Source: Amaranthus tricolor
Lineage: Eukaryota; Streptophyta; Magnoliopsida; Caryophyllales; Amaranthaceae
DNA: 64,000 nucleotides
Assembly (NCBI RefSeq): GCF_026212465.1
Contig: NC_080047.1
Span: forward strand, 38,929,422 to 38,993,421
Reading direction: 5' to 3'
Both the position numbers and the translations under genes were made by a program. The notes beneath the pieces are model-generated. The model was not told the origin of the DNA, did not search any database, and was given only the letters and a program-made list of their open reading frames with translations. Of this stretch, positions 1 to 23,304 are shown in pieces. Position 1 is the first letter of the stretch; each line of letters starts with the position of its first letter.

Positions 1-3000
1 ACAGTCCCGTGATAAGGATGAAGTCTGCTACCAAGGGCTATAAGGAAGGGAGATTCTGGATCCCGTAATTTGTGAGGGAAAATATCATCACCATCATATG
101 CGTCAATGAAGATAATGTCATACTTATTCTCCGTGTTGAGGATGAACTTCTCAGCGTCTGATTCATAGAGGAAAAGTCTCTCATGGATGCCTTTCCATAG
201 AACTTCATCCATAGTATTGGGTTTTGGGACAACATGATGACCTGGAGGAACTGCAACTGAGAATGAAGGAAAGCCCATTGCTTTTATAGACGTGGTAATA
301 ACAAGAGGATCAATTTCAACAATGTCAACAAGAGCACCTAAACATACCATCAAAAAGAAATGATTAGGGTCTTCTGTATGAGTCGTGATCCTCAAACCAC
401 CAAAAAAAATAAAGGAAAACGTTTAAAGAACAAAAAAGAAAAAAGATTCAAAAAAAAAGCGCATTAAGAGGTGAGAAGACTGAAGACACAAGAGTCAAAC
501 CCGAGCCAGCTGGGACTCATTTAGCCCAGAGGATTATATGATTCTATGTGTTACAACTTGAACCTTTTTTTGCTTCATATGGAGATCTAAGCCAAGGAGA
601 GATCCTCAACAATATTACATCAGCTTCCTTAGTTTCATAACCTCGGATAAAGGAATTTGCACAAAAAAAATGTGTAGTGTACTGAATCATACTCATATAG
701 TACGACCATTTAAAGACCTCTTCATAAGTACCAAAGATTCACAAGTTGCAACTATTGAGTATACGTATAGTACAGCTGTGTAAGTCGGGAAAGTTGGACA
801 TCGATATAGTTGTGACTTGTGAGCGTTGGTATAACAGCGTTGGTGCCAAAAATACTAATTCCTAAACATCTTAACATTTGAAGGATTTCCAAGAACAAGA
901 ATAGAAGGGGGGAAAGCAACTCTACCTTGAATTTTAGAAGCTAGAAATAATGGTAAGCTTCCTCCACCGTGTCCTATACATAAGACACGCATTGTTTGCT
1001 TTCCAGTAATTGCAGTCCTCAGATCATAATCGGTAGATGATAGAGCTGTCAATCCAGCAACTACCATGCTTTTAGTATCTGCAAGGATGTTGGATATCAA
1101 AACAGAGTCATCTAAAGCAAAACTGCCAAGACTATGAAACATTAAATTCTCAATAACACATGTTATAAATTAAGATTACATGTATGCAAAATGCATAGTT
1201 ATAATTGATAATAACAATTAATAAAGTGTCATCAATCGGATTCGGAACATTAAACTTATCAGCTGCCAATTACTAAAGCGATAAAGTTTTAATTACACAT
1301 GAATAAAAGGTTGGTGTCAAATTGAGGAAGTTTCACCAATCATTTAGTTTTTGAGACCCTTTGTTGTCTCTTCAAGAGAAACTTTGACAATACCCTTGAG
1401 TATTAAAGACAAGCAAAAAAATCAGAGAAACCATCATAATTAAGCTTTGGGATAAAAAATTAAATTAGTTACTAAGTGATAAAGTTTCTTTTCCGAATAT
1501 TCCACATGGTAGCATCCAACTATGGTAAAATGCGAGCAGTAGGAATCTTTTTTTTTCTTGTCCATAACATAATCATTGAAGTTGTATTAAAAGAATTTCA
1601 ATCTTTTTTGTTAAATATTAACTTTTTAATTATCAAAATAAAGAAAAAAGAAAACTCAAAACTCCATTTTATCTTCATATCCAACTTTATCTTCAACATT
1701 CATCTTCAACTCCATCTTCATTATCCATCTTATTTTTCATCTTCCTCATTCACTTCAACCTCACACATATTCTCCTTCCGCCATAAAGAACATTTTGATT
1801 TCTCTTTCCTATCACCATGACCACCACCTTTATTTTACAGTCTCTCCAACCACAATAGCCACTTTCATTACTTGACCACCATCACCACCTTCAATCCCTG
1901 ACCACCATGACCACCACTACCGTACATTGACTAGTCCGTGACCACCACCCTTTGACCACTGTCATAAGTATTCTCCCACCTTGATCACCGTCATCTCTCT
2001 CATCACCACGTTTCTCCACCTAAAAATTTGATCCATTAATCCATGATTGAAGATTGAGCTCCATTGAATCTTCTCCTGATCCTAGACCACCATGACAACC
2101 ACTACCATACTTTGACTAGTTTGTGACCACCACCCCTTGACCACTCGTATGTATTCTCCCACCTTGATCACTGTCATCTCTCTCCTTACCACGTTTTTCC
2201 AACTAAAAATTCGATCCATTAACTCAAGTTCTCTCCATGATTGAAGATTCAAGCTCCACCGAGTCTTCTCTTGATCTAAGACCACCATGAGGTCCATGAC
2301 TACCGCTATGACTAGTCCGTGACCAGAACCCCTTGACCATTCTCATATGTATTCTCCCACCTTGATCATTGCCATCTCCCTTTTATCATGTTTCACCACC
2401 TAAAAATCCGATCCATTAACCCAAGTTTTCTCCATAGATGAAGATTCAAGCTCCATTGAACCTTCTCTTGATCCAATTTCCCAAATCATCAATCCTCACA
2501 TTGTGTCTTCAACATTCTGTAACCTTGTCTATTGTTTCAACAACAAAAATTAGCTTCCAAAAATGTAAGTAACAAACAACTAACACTAAGTCAAACCTGA
2601 ACATCCTAATGTTGAATGCTACCGACAGAAATTACCTTCCAAAGTCACGAAAATATTATGATGAAGAAATTAGCCTTTGTCATGTTCCTAATGTTGGTAT
2701 ATCACATTGATACGGTTCTAGCAAACCCAGGTAACAAACTACCAACAAAGTCAAACCTGAGCCTACCAAACTAGCACCACAATATTGAGTCTTGATTCCT
2801 GCAATTTGGGATCGGCTCCTATCTGAACTAGATTCCTCAAATTTATTAGCATTACTCCTCCACATACATTAATGAACCGAAAGAACCTAATGCACTTATT
2901 AAAGAAGGTTATGGGTTTCTTGAAATAACCACCTTTAAGATCTAGGGTTTACCAATTACAAAATTTAAAATCGAGTTTAAAGCTACAAGAAAATGAGTTG

Positions 3001-4221
3001 TACACAATGAGCTAACATCAAAAGTTTACAGCTCAACACACTTACAGGGAACAGCCAAAACGTGTGGTTGCTGCATGTAGCATACTGAGCTAGGATCCGA
3101 GACTTTTGAAGCTAACATAACTTTCACAGCACTCTGGCGTGTTGCATCATTAAAACGAAGAACACGCCATTGGTAACCAAGTACTTTGAAATCTTCATCA
3201 TGCTTACTATCAGAACATACTTCAGCATATCTTTTTCTAAGCCAGTCTTCAGTTCTCCACCAAGTATTTTCATTCTGACATTTATCAAAAAAAAAATAAC
3301 TTAAGCTAACTTCTTCAAACATCATCTTTACAATACCAAATCCCCATTTTATAGATATTGATTGCAGAAAGTTTAACTAGTTTACAATTATAACCAGATT
3401 TATAGCAAACCTTTACAGGCTTTTCAAAAGGAAATTGATATAATTGACATAAACGTCAAAATCCAAGTTACCAGAAATTGAAATCTTCCCACCGAATCCT
3501 GTCTTGGAAACTGCAAACCCGAAACTCTAAATTAACGTTTCAAAAACTCCATTCCCCTAAGTCCAAATTAATATCCTAATGGAAAATGTTTAAATGTACA
3601 ACTGATTCAAATATTATAGGAGAATAAAAAACCATAAAACCTTCCTTTCCAGAAACTCTAAATTAACTTTTCAGATTTCCTTTTTTGCTTCTGTTCCCGT
3701 GCTAGGTACCATATTTCATATCTGGTAGCATTGGTCAAAATACATTCATAAATCATAACTACTAATCCAACTACTTAGACATCCTTTAATCATTTGGGGA
3801 AATTTTCTATCAAAATTTTGTAAACGAGCGTAGTTTTACATTGCTTACACTAATTCAACAATAATATAAACAGAATAGAAAAAAATAACGTATATAAACA
3901 TAACCCTTGAAAATTAGCTGTATTACTCCGAATGCAAATCCTGAAATTAATCTGATAATAAGCAAAAACAAAAAAAGTAAAGGAAAGTAAAAGGGGAAAA
4001 CTAACGGGAATAGAAGAACGATAAGCAAGGACGGAAACGACGCCGTTGCCATGAAGAGAGTTAGCTTGGAAGACAGAGCGAGAATGGTGATCGGAATCGG
4101 AGCCCCACCACTCAGGAGAATAAGACCATGAACCTTCATCTTCAAATTTCGCTCTAAATGATGTGGATAATGCCCGTAATGTTCTTTTGGAAGTTAATAT
4201 AGGTATCCGCCATGGACGCAT
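1..4221 (-). CDS. SAM-dependent methyltransferase-like protein, spermidine-synthase fold (5' part; runs off left edge)
   Basis: Exons by splice signals and phase: 4006-4221, 3046-3274, 926-1078 and <1-337, giving 311 residues before the window ends. All junctions are GT-AG and the phases agree. The start is the ATG at 4221. The first ~25 residues are rich in Arg and Ser with no acidic residue, which suggests an organelle presequence (inference). The fold is shown by a glycine-rich AdoMet loop, VLCIGHGGGSLP (residues 180-191), an acidic post-loop strand, VDIVEIDP (203-210), and YDIIFIDAYDGDD (272-284). These match the plant superfamily usually annotated 'S-adenosyl-L-methionine-dependent methyltransferase', related in fold to spermidine synthase. 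The substrate is unknown. Intron 2 (1079-3045) contains a ~195-bp tandem repeat. The C-terminal part lies outside the window, so an intact gene cannot be confirmed. Confidence 0.85.
1900..2475. repeat. Tandem repeat, about 3 copies of ~185-196 bp
   Basis: Three diverged head-to-tail copies lie in intron 2 of the methyltransferase-like gene, at about 1900-2084, 2085-2279 and 2280-2475. Each begins with gaccaccatga and then shares gactagt.cgtgacca, attctcccaccttgatca and, near its end, gaagattcaagctcca. Frame-disrupting indels differ between copies, so this is not an exon array. Confidence 0.8.
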
Positions 4222-5167
4222 CGTCAAGAACCTCTACAAAAGCTTGCTAATTACTAGTTGCTACGGCCACTTCTTCCAAAAACCCAACTGAAACCTTAAA
4301 CGCTAATTTCTTTGTTAAGACGTCTTACGGTTAGACGTGACCCCAAACTATGAAATAAGTGAGTTCAACTAAGTATTTTTGAGCAACTAAAAAAAATAAG
4401 CCATTTATAATCAGCTCAAAAATCACTTCAACGCAGGCCATGTAAAATATGGTAATAAAAAGAAATCGCTTGTTTTTCGATCCCTTACCATAGCTTTAGA
4501 CGAGGAGAACTTATTTCTAGAATCTAAGTTTAAAGCTTGATTATTTAAAACAGCTAGTTTTTTAAGAAATCGTCTCTTTGAGAAATATATTTCAAGTCCA
4601 GCACATTAAATATTAATATTTACTTATCGTATTTTTAATGTCTAGTTACATTATCCTTAATATTTACTTGTCGTATCCTTAGTGCTACTTTCAATATCTT
4701 AAATGTCTGCTTACATCATTCTTAACGCCTACTTACAATATTTTAAAAAATATATAATGGGTTGGTCCACTTAAAGATAATCTCTTAAAGAAACCGTCTC
4801 TCACAAGAATTTGTGTTTTTAAAAATTATTATTTATAATTGGATTCAGCTATATTTTTATTACGGATAAAAAATTAACAAGTTTACAATCTAGCCTCTGA
4901 GTTGGAATTTGGAAACAATCAATAAAAGCTAAAAGATGTGGCAACTAAAGAATGTATGATACATTTATAATACAAAAATGCAGGTACAAGTACATTTGCC
5001 AATAAAAGATGTTACATGGGCTCTAATGACCTTTAATTACACATATTACTAGTTAGTTATTACTATAACTGAAATAACATTAAGGAAACAATGGGGCATT
5101 GTTATCTAATCTAAAGCTAAAAGTCGTTTTACTCGGAGGGTACCTAGCTAATCTAGATAAAACATTA
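4222..5167. other. Intergenic region between methyltransferase-like gene and CAP-H2
   Basis: This is the 5' flank of the methyltransferase-like gene and the 3' flank of CAP-H2, both on the minus strand. It contains a short foldback element (about 4550-4815) and otherwise AT-rich sequence without recognisable coding potential. Confidence 0.6.
4550..4815. mobile_element. Foldback/MITE-like element, GAGACGGTCTC family (copy A)
   Basis: The left arm contains aagaaatcgtctctttgaga and the right arm aaagaaaccgtctctcaca, which face each other as imperfect inverted repeats. The interior consists of short AT-rich repeats of the form 'taatatttactt.tcgta'. The architecture matches the copies at 25192, 35884, 47452 and elsewhere in this window. 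No coding capacity is visible and the exact ends are uncertain. Confidence 0.5.
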
Positions 5168-8100
5168 CTATCGAGCTGAATCCAAGTCAACTGAATCAAC
5201 TAATCGCGATCTACGCCTGCGCTTCCCATCAGGAGTGCACCTCAGTCCATTCTTCTCCAGCTTCGTAGAGAATTTACAATTTGGTTGCAATAATGTAGCT
5301 CTTGATTTAGATCCAGACGATGATGGTGAGCCAACTGACGGAGCTTTTTTCAAATGACCTTTGTCGCTTTTCTTAATGGGAGATTTTCTCCTCTTTTTGG
5401 ATAGCTGAAATTGCATTTTCTTTGGCCCCTTGGCATTGGTCAGAAGCCAGACATGAAATGGATTTGTAGCTGTGTAGCAGAAAGAATCGCTGGTCGAACC
5501 ACTTCTATCTAAATCAACTTTTCTGTCGTTAACCTACAAGCTCAAGAAGCCGTTTCACATTCGATCAAAATGACACTAAAAACAGTATACAGTATAAACC
5601 AAGAAAATCTGCAAATGCCCGAAATCTTACCAGCTGCAGAAGTGCAGAAAAAGTCCGAGCAACATCATGTTTCTCTTGTCCTTTTACGACATCTCCAAAG
5701 GACAAAACATTTTCATCATCAGCTAGTGATAATTTATCCAAAACACAATCACCATAAGCATGTATGTCAAATGGAGGACGTGAATCCTGAAGTCAAAATG
5801 GATGAACGTTAGAGCAGTTGAAAAACAGCAAACGATTGATTGAAATTAAAGACAAAATCTGACTTAAATTTGTTGTGTAAATAGGGTTAAGGGCATACTT
5901 CCTCCTCCAAGTCATCTTCAATTCTCTGTTTCCACGATGAAACACGAGCAGCCAACTCGGTCTGTTTCTCATTTTCAGCAATGCTAGCAAGAAGGGAATC
6001 CTGTGACAATATTCATGACCCAAATTGGCATTAGGGTTAGATAAAGGAAAAAAGGACTACGAGAAACTTATTATTAACAAAAACAAACTTGTCCATAATC
6101 GCGCCCAATAAAAAACTTTTCTACGCGATGACTTCATGTTGCCTTTTTGATAATTACTAACTAAATCCCTTTGATTTTGCGAAACTTTCTATTTTGGGTT
6201 GTCACTTTGATTTTGCTACACTTCTATTTTTGGCTTTAATTTCATAACTTGTGTCTTAATTCATCAGCAAACTCATTTACTTTCTTCATTTTTATCCACA
6301 TTACCATGCCTAGAAAGCCCAAAATAAAAAAACGAAAACAATCGCTAAAGCATTACAGCCAGAAATATCCTCGGATCTTTATATACGTGCTTGATTATTG
6401 AAAATATTCTAAATTTTTCAGTAGAAGATCTTTTGGTTAGCTTGATTAGTGACATTTGTTATTTTCTACTAAATGCACTTAATTAAAAAAACTAATTGAA
6501 TCAATTTGATCTCTTCTTTACAGCGGAAAAATGAGGAAAGAAGTATTTCTATCACTCATGTCCTCCAACACTGATTGGAGCTACTGAAGAAAATTTGACA
6601 GACTGAAAGGTTAATGCAAATGTGAATGAAAGTGATGTGCTGAATGGAACAGAAAACAAAATCAATAGATCAGGCCCTAAAATTATCTAACTGTATAGCT
6701 GCTTATCCTTCCTGTTGGTGGTTCCGGTGTATAGTGTGATTTGGTCTAGTGGCCAGTCCGTCGAGTTTTGGTTGGGTACGTTGTTTAGCCTCTTTTGGGT
6801 TTTTGTTGCTTTTATTTCTTTTGTTTTTAAGGGTTTTAGTAGCTTTTGTTTCTCCCAAGAGTTCCCCTTGTACTTTCACTGTTTTTTGTTATTATATAAC
6901 TCATTTGCAAAAAAAAACTCATTTGCAAAAAAAAAACTATCAAACACAAGTGCCACCCCCCTCATCCAGCACAAATCTCATTCCATACGCCAGTGCATAC
7001 CGAATTCCCTCCAAGATATACATGTATTATCATTTATCACCATAAACGTCTAAAAGTATACCATGTAAATAAATACTGAACAGATGAGGCGACACACAAT
7101 TGCACTAAGTATATACTCATCTAAACCAAATGTTTGTTTTAGCATGCCTAATCTTTTGTCCTCGATTCACCAACAATTGTCACCAACTTTTCTCCGTCAA
7201 AAGCTTGGTTCTTTAAAAAATTCATTTTATGGAATTGGCAATGCAATTACTAATCTCATATTAACAAGGTATAGAGAATCTAAAGATGGCTACTGTACAC
7301 ACCTTATCCTAAACAAGACAAGGGACCAAGACTAGTCAAGCAATAATGTCGAAAAGACCCAGAAAAGTTCAACAGAGTGAATGATATCCAAAAACATAAG
7401 AGTATTGACCCTTTAAATAATAGGGCAAGATGAAAAAGTGCAACTGTACCAGGTGAGCACGACAGAGATCCTCCAAGCTAAGTTGAGAACTTGGATCCTC
7501 TTTTAAATCAGCATTGTCAGCACCATAGTGGTCAGCAAAAGCATCATGCTGGAACCAAAGACAAGTAAATAAGCTCAAGCATTCTTCCATAGTTTGATGT
7601 ACTGGACTTTCTATATTACCAAAAAAGATAAGATACTACAGGAAAATGGCTTCACTAACCAAGTTTGGCTCAACATTTTCTTGTTCATCCATATAATTGA
7701 CATCTGGCATGTCAAAACCAGTTTTTTCAAAATCATTGATCTCGTCATCAGATACATCTTCTGCATCACCATTCACGGGAGGGCAAAAGCCATCTTGTTT
7801 AGCATCTCCGCCAGCAAGTGTTTGGCGCAACTGCAATTAGATAGTCACACATCACATAAGCACAAATGTGCAAAGAATGAATTCTAACCATTGACATAAA
7901 AACAGACCTTTTCATACAACGGAACTGGTTTGGATTCTTCTTTCCCTTCACGGGCACCAAAGTGCATCTCCCATATACCAGTGAGCTCAGGACTAATTGT
8001 TCCATGAAGCTTTGCTAGAGGAAATTGAGAAGCTACACTAATTCTGCTCGTCAACCCAATCTTTCTGTGAACTTTAACTACTTGAACATGAGGAAAATAA

Positions 8101-11025
8101 AATTGAAAATCAGGAACAAGAATATCACAACGAGACCTTGAAAATAACAAATAAATTTAGAACCTTTCTTGAATGGCTTCACTTTTAAATTTCCAGGTTC
8201 ATGGGGATTCAAAGGTTTCCAAGGATCATCACCATCAGAATCATCAAAATCCTCATGCTGATTTTCATCATCTGATCCATATCCATAGTTTCCATTATCA
8301 GGAATATCATTATGAAAAGGACCAGCCTCGTCATCATTTTGAGTTTTATTGGCACCACCACCAGGTGAAGCATCCAACCCTTTCTTCATAGATGACTTGC
8401 GTGCTGTCCCTCCATTGCTTCTGGGAGGAGATAGGAAGCTCTTGTGAGCTTTTGAAATCAATGAAGTCCCTCTACAGCCACCATGATGTCTGTCACCCGC
8501 TTTCTCATCCTTCAGGAACAGATCAACTGATACTGCATCACACGGGTCTAAGAGGATAAAATCACGATAGAGATTGTTTGTGGCCAACTGCAACAATTGA
8601 TACAAGAAAAGCTTCGATCAATAGCAAGACAGTGACTATTATCTCATCAATTAGAAAAATCATAAAATATAGAGCTACCAGGTACGATTCCAGTTCTCCG
8701 CCACCATCGGTGGAGTCTAAGCAATCGCCTTCAATTACAACTAGGTTAGCAGGTGCCTTTACAACGTGATCAAAAGAAGTGTCTTTGCTTGCTGCATTAT
8801 CCAGACAATTTTTCCCGTCCACTGCCATAGAATAAAGGATAAGCCAAAGAAAAGAACAAGCAATATAGCTCCATTCCTCTCCCCAATCACATTTTAATTG
8901 TTAAGATAGCTAACAAGTTATCAGAATGTAACAGAATACCAGGAACATCATCTGAGACCCAAAACTGATCATCCTCATCATGAACTGCATGAGATGAGCT
9001 CGCTTCGGGCTGAGCTGAGGTACTTTCCACATGATCTTGCGATCTATTCACAAACATAAAAATTAATGGCACCGTTAAAAAGTGTTTACTCACCCTAGGC
9101 GCCTTAGAAACTCAAAGTCAGAATCCAACTACAAATCATGTCAGTACTAATTAAAAGAATGTGATACAAAAAATGTGCTAAATCAATAAGGCCGTCTGAA
9201 GGTCAGAGATACTTGTAACTGGTTTCTCTTCGTAAATTTAAATTATATTAGTATCATCCAATCAATTGTAATCAAACTGGGGATCAGCATTGAAGTGCTA
9301 AGGAAAAAATTTCATTGGTGTAGATTTTTAGAAATATTAAATACCTTAATGAAGTGCCAAATTAGAAAAAGACAAAAGAAATCATATATGAGATGTGCTA
9401 ACAAATCATCAAAACTTCTAGGACAATGAAAAGGTTTGTGTTATTATGTACATGATCAACCATTGGAAAAGACAAAACCAGATTTGGTAACAAACTATAT
9501 ACCTAGGCTATCACAAGACAAAATCATAAAAGGAAATGCATGGCATACAACTTTTTAATTAATGAAGATGCCAAAAAGACATACAAGAATATCAAATCTT
9601 ATAGCAGAAATTGTTTGTTACCATATTGCCAGAGTTCCAAAAGCTATTGCAATTACAACATATTTTGAGGCTGTAGCGAGATACCTCCTATGTTTTGTTT
9701 ATCCACATTTGAACCAAAATGCTGCGAACGTTTTACACAAATAAAAAATGCAGGTAGCAATTTGATTTGACTAAATAAGGTATATTACTATTGTCCGCCA
9801 AAACTAGCAACAATTGAGATCCCACAAACAAACGCTTGATGCCTATCAGCCATCACTAACTTTCAGATGATACTTCTCTTATCCATCCTAATGTTTTTTC
9901 AATTTTAGGAAACATGATTTTAAGTTTTTAACTATGTGAGGGCAAGCTTTACTTACGGCTCAAGAAGTTTTTTATTTTTTGTAAGCTGTGAGGGTAATCC
10001 ACAAAAGATCTCAAACAGTCTAAGAGGATTCAACAATATCAATCAATGTAGGCATAAAAAAGATATAACGGAAAACACTTCATGTTGCCGTGTTATGTTT
10101 AGAGAAATTGTAAATAATGAATGGATTTGTAGGAAATCCTAATGTGCTTAACATTTTCCTTGCCATAAAAAATGAGTCTTATTATTGAAGGAGTTAGGCT
10201 GCCAATTTCCATCAAACACCTGCAAGATCCCACCTAGATATGTATTCTGTTCATGTAAGCTATGTTCTTCAAACTAGCAATATTAGTATAGGATATCACT
10301 GAAACAAAAGATTGGACCCTGAAGCAGCAATTTTGAGAAATCACTAATTTTAAGATTTATCTTTATTTTCTCTCACTCCACACGGTAGAGTTAAATCTAA
10401 CTAATGCAAAGCAGTAATCTTGGATGAGGAATGCAAAGTTTTGCAACCAAAATGAAGACTGAACAAATATACTATCTATCATCATATCATAAATAATACC
10501 AAACCCAATTCAAAAAAACTGCAATTCTATTAACATCATATATCCACTAAAAGAGAAATTTTTCAAGAAGTCTAAAAAGAACATCTTTTTTCCTCAACCC
10601 CTTCGCTACAACATCATACTATGTAACAAAAAGGAAGGCGAACGAACCTTGATTCAGAAATAAACTCCAAAGCATGCAACACTAAATTGTACAGGTACTC
10701 AACCTTACGACTATAAACTTGTACCGAACCTTGAAGCAATAAAGCAGCTGCAATTTCCCCAGAAAAAAATAGTCGATACTTCAAATAACCCAAAACAAAA
10801 GGGAGACGAATGTTGAAACTTGAAACAAAAAAAAAAAAAAAAAAAAAAATTACCTTCAGCGAAATTTACAGAGAAATGAGAATCATCTCCAGAAGAAATT
10901 TCACCAGAACAAATCTTCAAAAGATAATCTTCGAGGCTTTTGACAAGATCGACACCCCAATTAGACTCAAGGTCTCTCAGCGGTTGAACAGTGTGAATTT
11001 TGCTGCTGCTATTCTCGTTATCCAT
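5168..11025 (-). CDS. CAPH2: Condensin-2 complex subunit H2 (CAP-H2, kleisin beta)
   Basis: Eleven exons: 10854-11025, 10648-10747, 8940-9043, 8679-8821, 8164-8587, 7908-8080, 7660-7830, 7450-7548, 5899-6000, 5631-5786 and 5168-5533. Phases are consistent and give 669 residues, close to the roughly 680 of the Arabidopsis protein. CAP-H2 is the kleisin that bridges the SMC2/SMC4 heads and recruits the HEAT subunits of condensin II in the nucleus. The N-terminal conserved domain is clear ([17 protein letters not shown], residues 11-27). Next come an acidic middle with a [20 protein letters not shown] block (about 290-313), a conserved [15 protein letters not shown] segment and a C-terminal domain containing [10 protein letters not shown] (about 500-509). 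Two basic clusters near the C-terminus (about 586-608 and 650-658) resemble nuclear-localisation signals. The largest intron (6001-7449) contains no recognisable gene. The start is the first ATG before the conserved N-terminus. Confidence 0.93.
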
Positions 11026-11639
11026 CTTTTTCCTAAAAGAATGACATTGCTATCAAAAAATTACTCCCATTGCTATCAAAACTATAGAAAAAAGTGGTGG
11101 GATTTGGGTAAAATGTAGAAGTAAGAAGTTAGAACCCTAAAAAATTGAATTAGGGTTTAAGGGTTTGGAGATTCGAATAGAATTTCGTGATAAATTGTTG
11201 TTGTTCCGTCTAATTGAATGAAATTTGTGGAAAAAAATGGCAAAATCCTGGCAGTGAGAAGGGATTTGGGAATAGAATTGAAATTTGGAGCTGTAGCAAA
11301 GATGGAGTTGAAAGATGGATACGGGAGGACGTTCAAAATTTTTAATGACCGTTTTCCCGCCTGCTCTTCCAATTACGAAATATACTCCTAAAATACGAAA
11401 TTAGGAATGTAGGATAAATAAATGGATAATGAGCAATTTTATTTGTTTTTATTTTTTATGAATTGAAATTATCATCATCGTATCTAATACATTGTCTTCA
11501 TAGCATATATAATTAAAGTCTCGGAAGAGATAGATAATGATAAACATTACACTGAATAAAGGAGGTTGTAACCAGTGAAACCCTTAACATGATGAAAACT
11601 TCAATTAGGCAAGACAAGACAAATATAAATATACAACAA

Positions 11640-12095
11640 ATATATAGGTACGAACAACAATAAACATGAGTACAAGACAAAGAAACCATACATAGTCAAG
11701 AACATAGATACAATGTTTCCAACTAGTTTTGTCCCCAAACGAGTCATCAAATAAGTGCAACTTACTCATGTCAATCCTATTTTTCTTTCCATGTTTTTTT
11801 ATGTTTATTACAATTTCTCTTTCCATCAATTGTAATGTTTTCTACCCTTCTCACTAGTGCATTTAAAGTCTTCATTTGCACATGTCTAAACTAACTGTCT
11901 TATTCTACTTTAATGCTTATTTGCATAAATGGACGCAACCGATAGAATTCCTCTTAAACATTATTTGCTAATCTTGTTGATTTTGGTGTGTCCACACATC
12001 CATCTTAGCATCATCATATTTGATAGATACTTTCATCTTATACTCGTATATCTTCTTAATTAGCCATTACTCCATGCCAAACAATAAGGCGAGTC
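11640..12095 (-). mobile_element. Decayed LINE (non-LTR retrotransposon) 3' fragment
   Basis: The minus strand, read with frame changes, gives phrases typical of the C-terminal end of plant LINE reverse transcriptases. They include a trace of 'ECWAIKK', then KMKVS...AKMDVWTHQNQQD, a trace of 'FGHVxxR...APVRR', and finally a trace of 'W+..I.VAD'. Several stops and frameshifts make it a dead relic. No target duplication was found. Confidence 0.5.
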
Positions 12096-12581
12096 GGACA
12101 GCAAATCGATAGAATTAACTTTTTAATCTACTTAGCTATCTCTTAACACACAAATAAGTGATCAACCAACTTGAATTTGGTGCATCACATCTTAATTAAA
12201 TCTTAAGTGATGCCAATATAACTGATTTCCTTAAAAGGGAATATGGTCATGATATCAACGTAAAGGTAATTATAAAGAAACTAAAAAGTTTTCGACATTG
12301 ACAAACAACAAGAATGTTTGGCTACTTCAAGGAAAGATGTCCTTTTTTTATTTGAAAAAAAAAAATTATAATTTGAGACTTAGAAAGTCCAGAAGTTGTG
12401 AGCATCATAAAATCTTGATTCATAATAATTCTTTTGATTTAATAGTTTCAAAAGTTATTAATATAATAATTTGGACTACATACCTCACCATTGATTTATA
12501 CTACTTTGACCACTAAATTCAACTTATTTTGTGATATTTATTTAGATATTTATTTAGCCTCGTTATATTATATATTTTCAA

Positions 12582-12873
12582 GAGGAAATAGTCAATAATA
12601 AATCAAACTTTGCTTGATTAGCTAAAAATAAACCCACTTATTGTTAATTTTTTAATAAACCCACATATTAGATTTATTTGCTAAAAATAAACCCATCTAT
12701 TGTTTATAAGCATCTTCAAAGCTTCTCTGTCATCAAGCAATTAGAAATAAACATTAGTTGAATTTATTTTTCAACAATTGTATCAAATAAGTGGATTTAT
12801 TTAAAAATAATTAATAGTTGGATTTATTTTTAACAGATCGAGCAAACAATAGTTTATTTTTGACAGTTTTCCC
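12582..12873. mobile_element. Long-inverted-repeat MITE, ~290 bp
   Basis: The two ends are inverted copies over about 85 bp. The left starts ggaaatagtcaataataaa, and the right, read in reverse, starts ggaaaactgtcaaaaataaa. Both continue with repeated 'aataaacccac' units, so each arm contains short internal direct repeats. There is no ORF. The layout resembles the elements at 36662-37684 and 60799-61199. Confidence 0.6.
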
Positions 12874-13395
12874 TATTTTCAATTAGCAAGAAGGCTGGAC
12901 TGAATATACAGAAGGTTGTGTGTTTGGAGTGGGCAGGAACGCGTTGTAATAACATGATATATTTCATGAAACTTTATATTACAAGTCATTTTCATTACCA
13001 TCTTTTAATAGGCCGTAAATACACCAAGCTTTTCGGTGATTCTATTATAAGAACAATTGAGAACCTCAATAGTTTTATGCCCGAATAATAACTGCTGATA
13101 TCATGGCAAACCATAGATAGCTAATTTGATAATCAATCTTCGGTCGATCGAGAATCCTGGACTAACAATGCAAGATCCACACATGCAACAAATGTTATAC
13201 AAATACATCAATGCTGTAATATACAAGGTTTATATATTTATTTGGATACAAGGGAACAGTCACAGATACATGCTTCCTATCTCCCTCATTTTGGAGACTT
13301 GAATGCGCTAGCGGAGGACTAGATCACATACTGCATTCTGCAGCATCAAAGCAGAGATAACCTACCTAAACTTACAAATGCATACACAGATATGA

Positions 13396-23304
<9,909 letters not shown>

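Larger units (their letters stand above)
11026..13395. other. Intergenic region between CAP-H2 and BCKDH-E2
   Basis: This lies upstream of CAP-H2 (start at 11025) and downstream of the E2 gene (stop at 13396). It holds a decayed LINE fragment (about 11640-12095), a long-arm MITE (12582-12873) and AT-rich sequence. A 71-residue open frame on the minus strand at 11157-11372 matches no family I know and may belong to the 5' leader or promoter. Confidence 0.6.

Noticed and set aside
8173..8391. Plus-strand frame rich in His
   Set aside because: It is the antisense shadow of CAP-H2 exon 5 (8164-8587), whose acidic GAT/GAA codons read as His-rich on the other strand.
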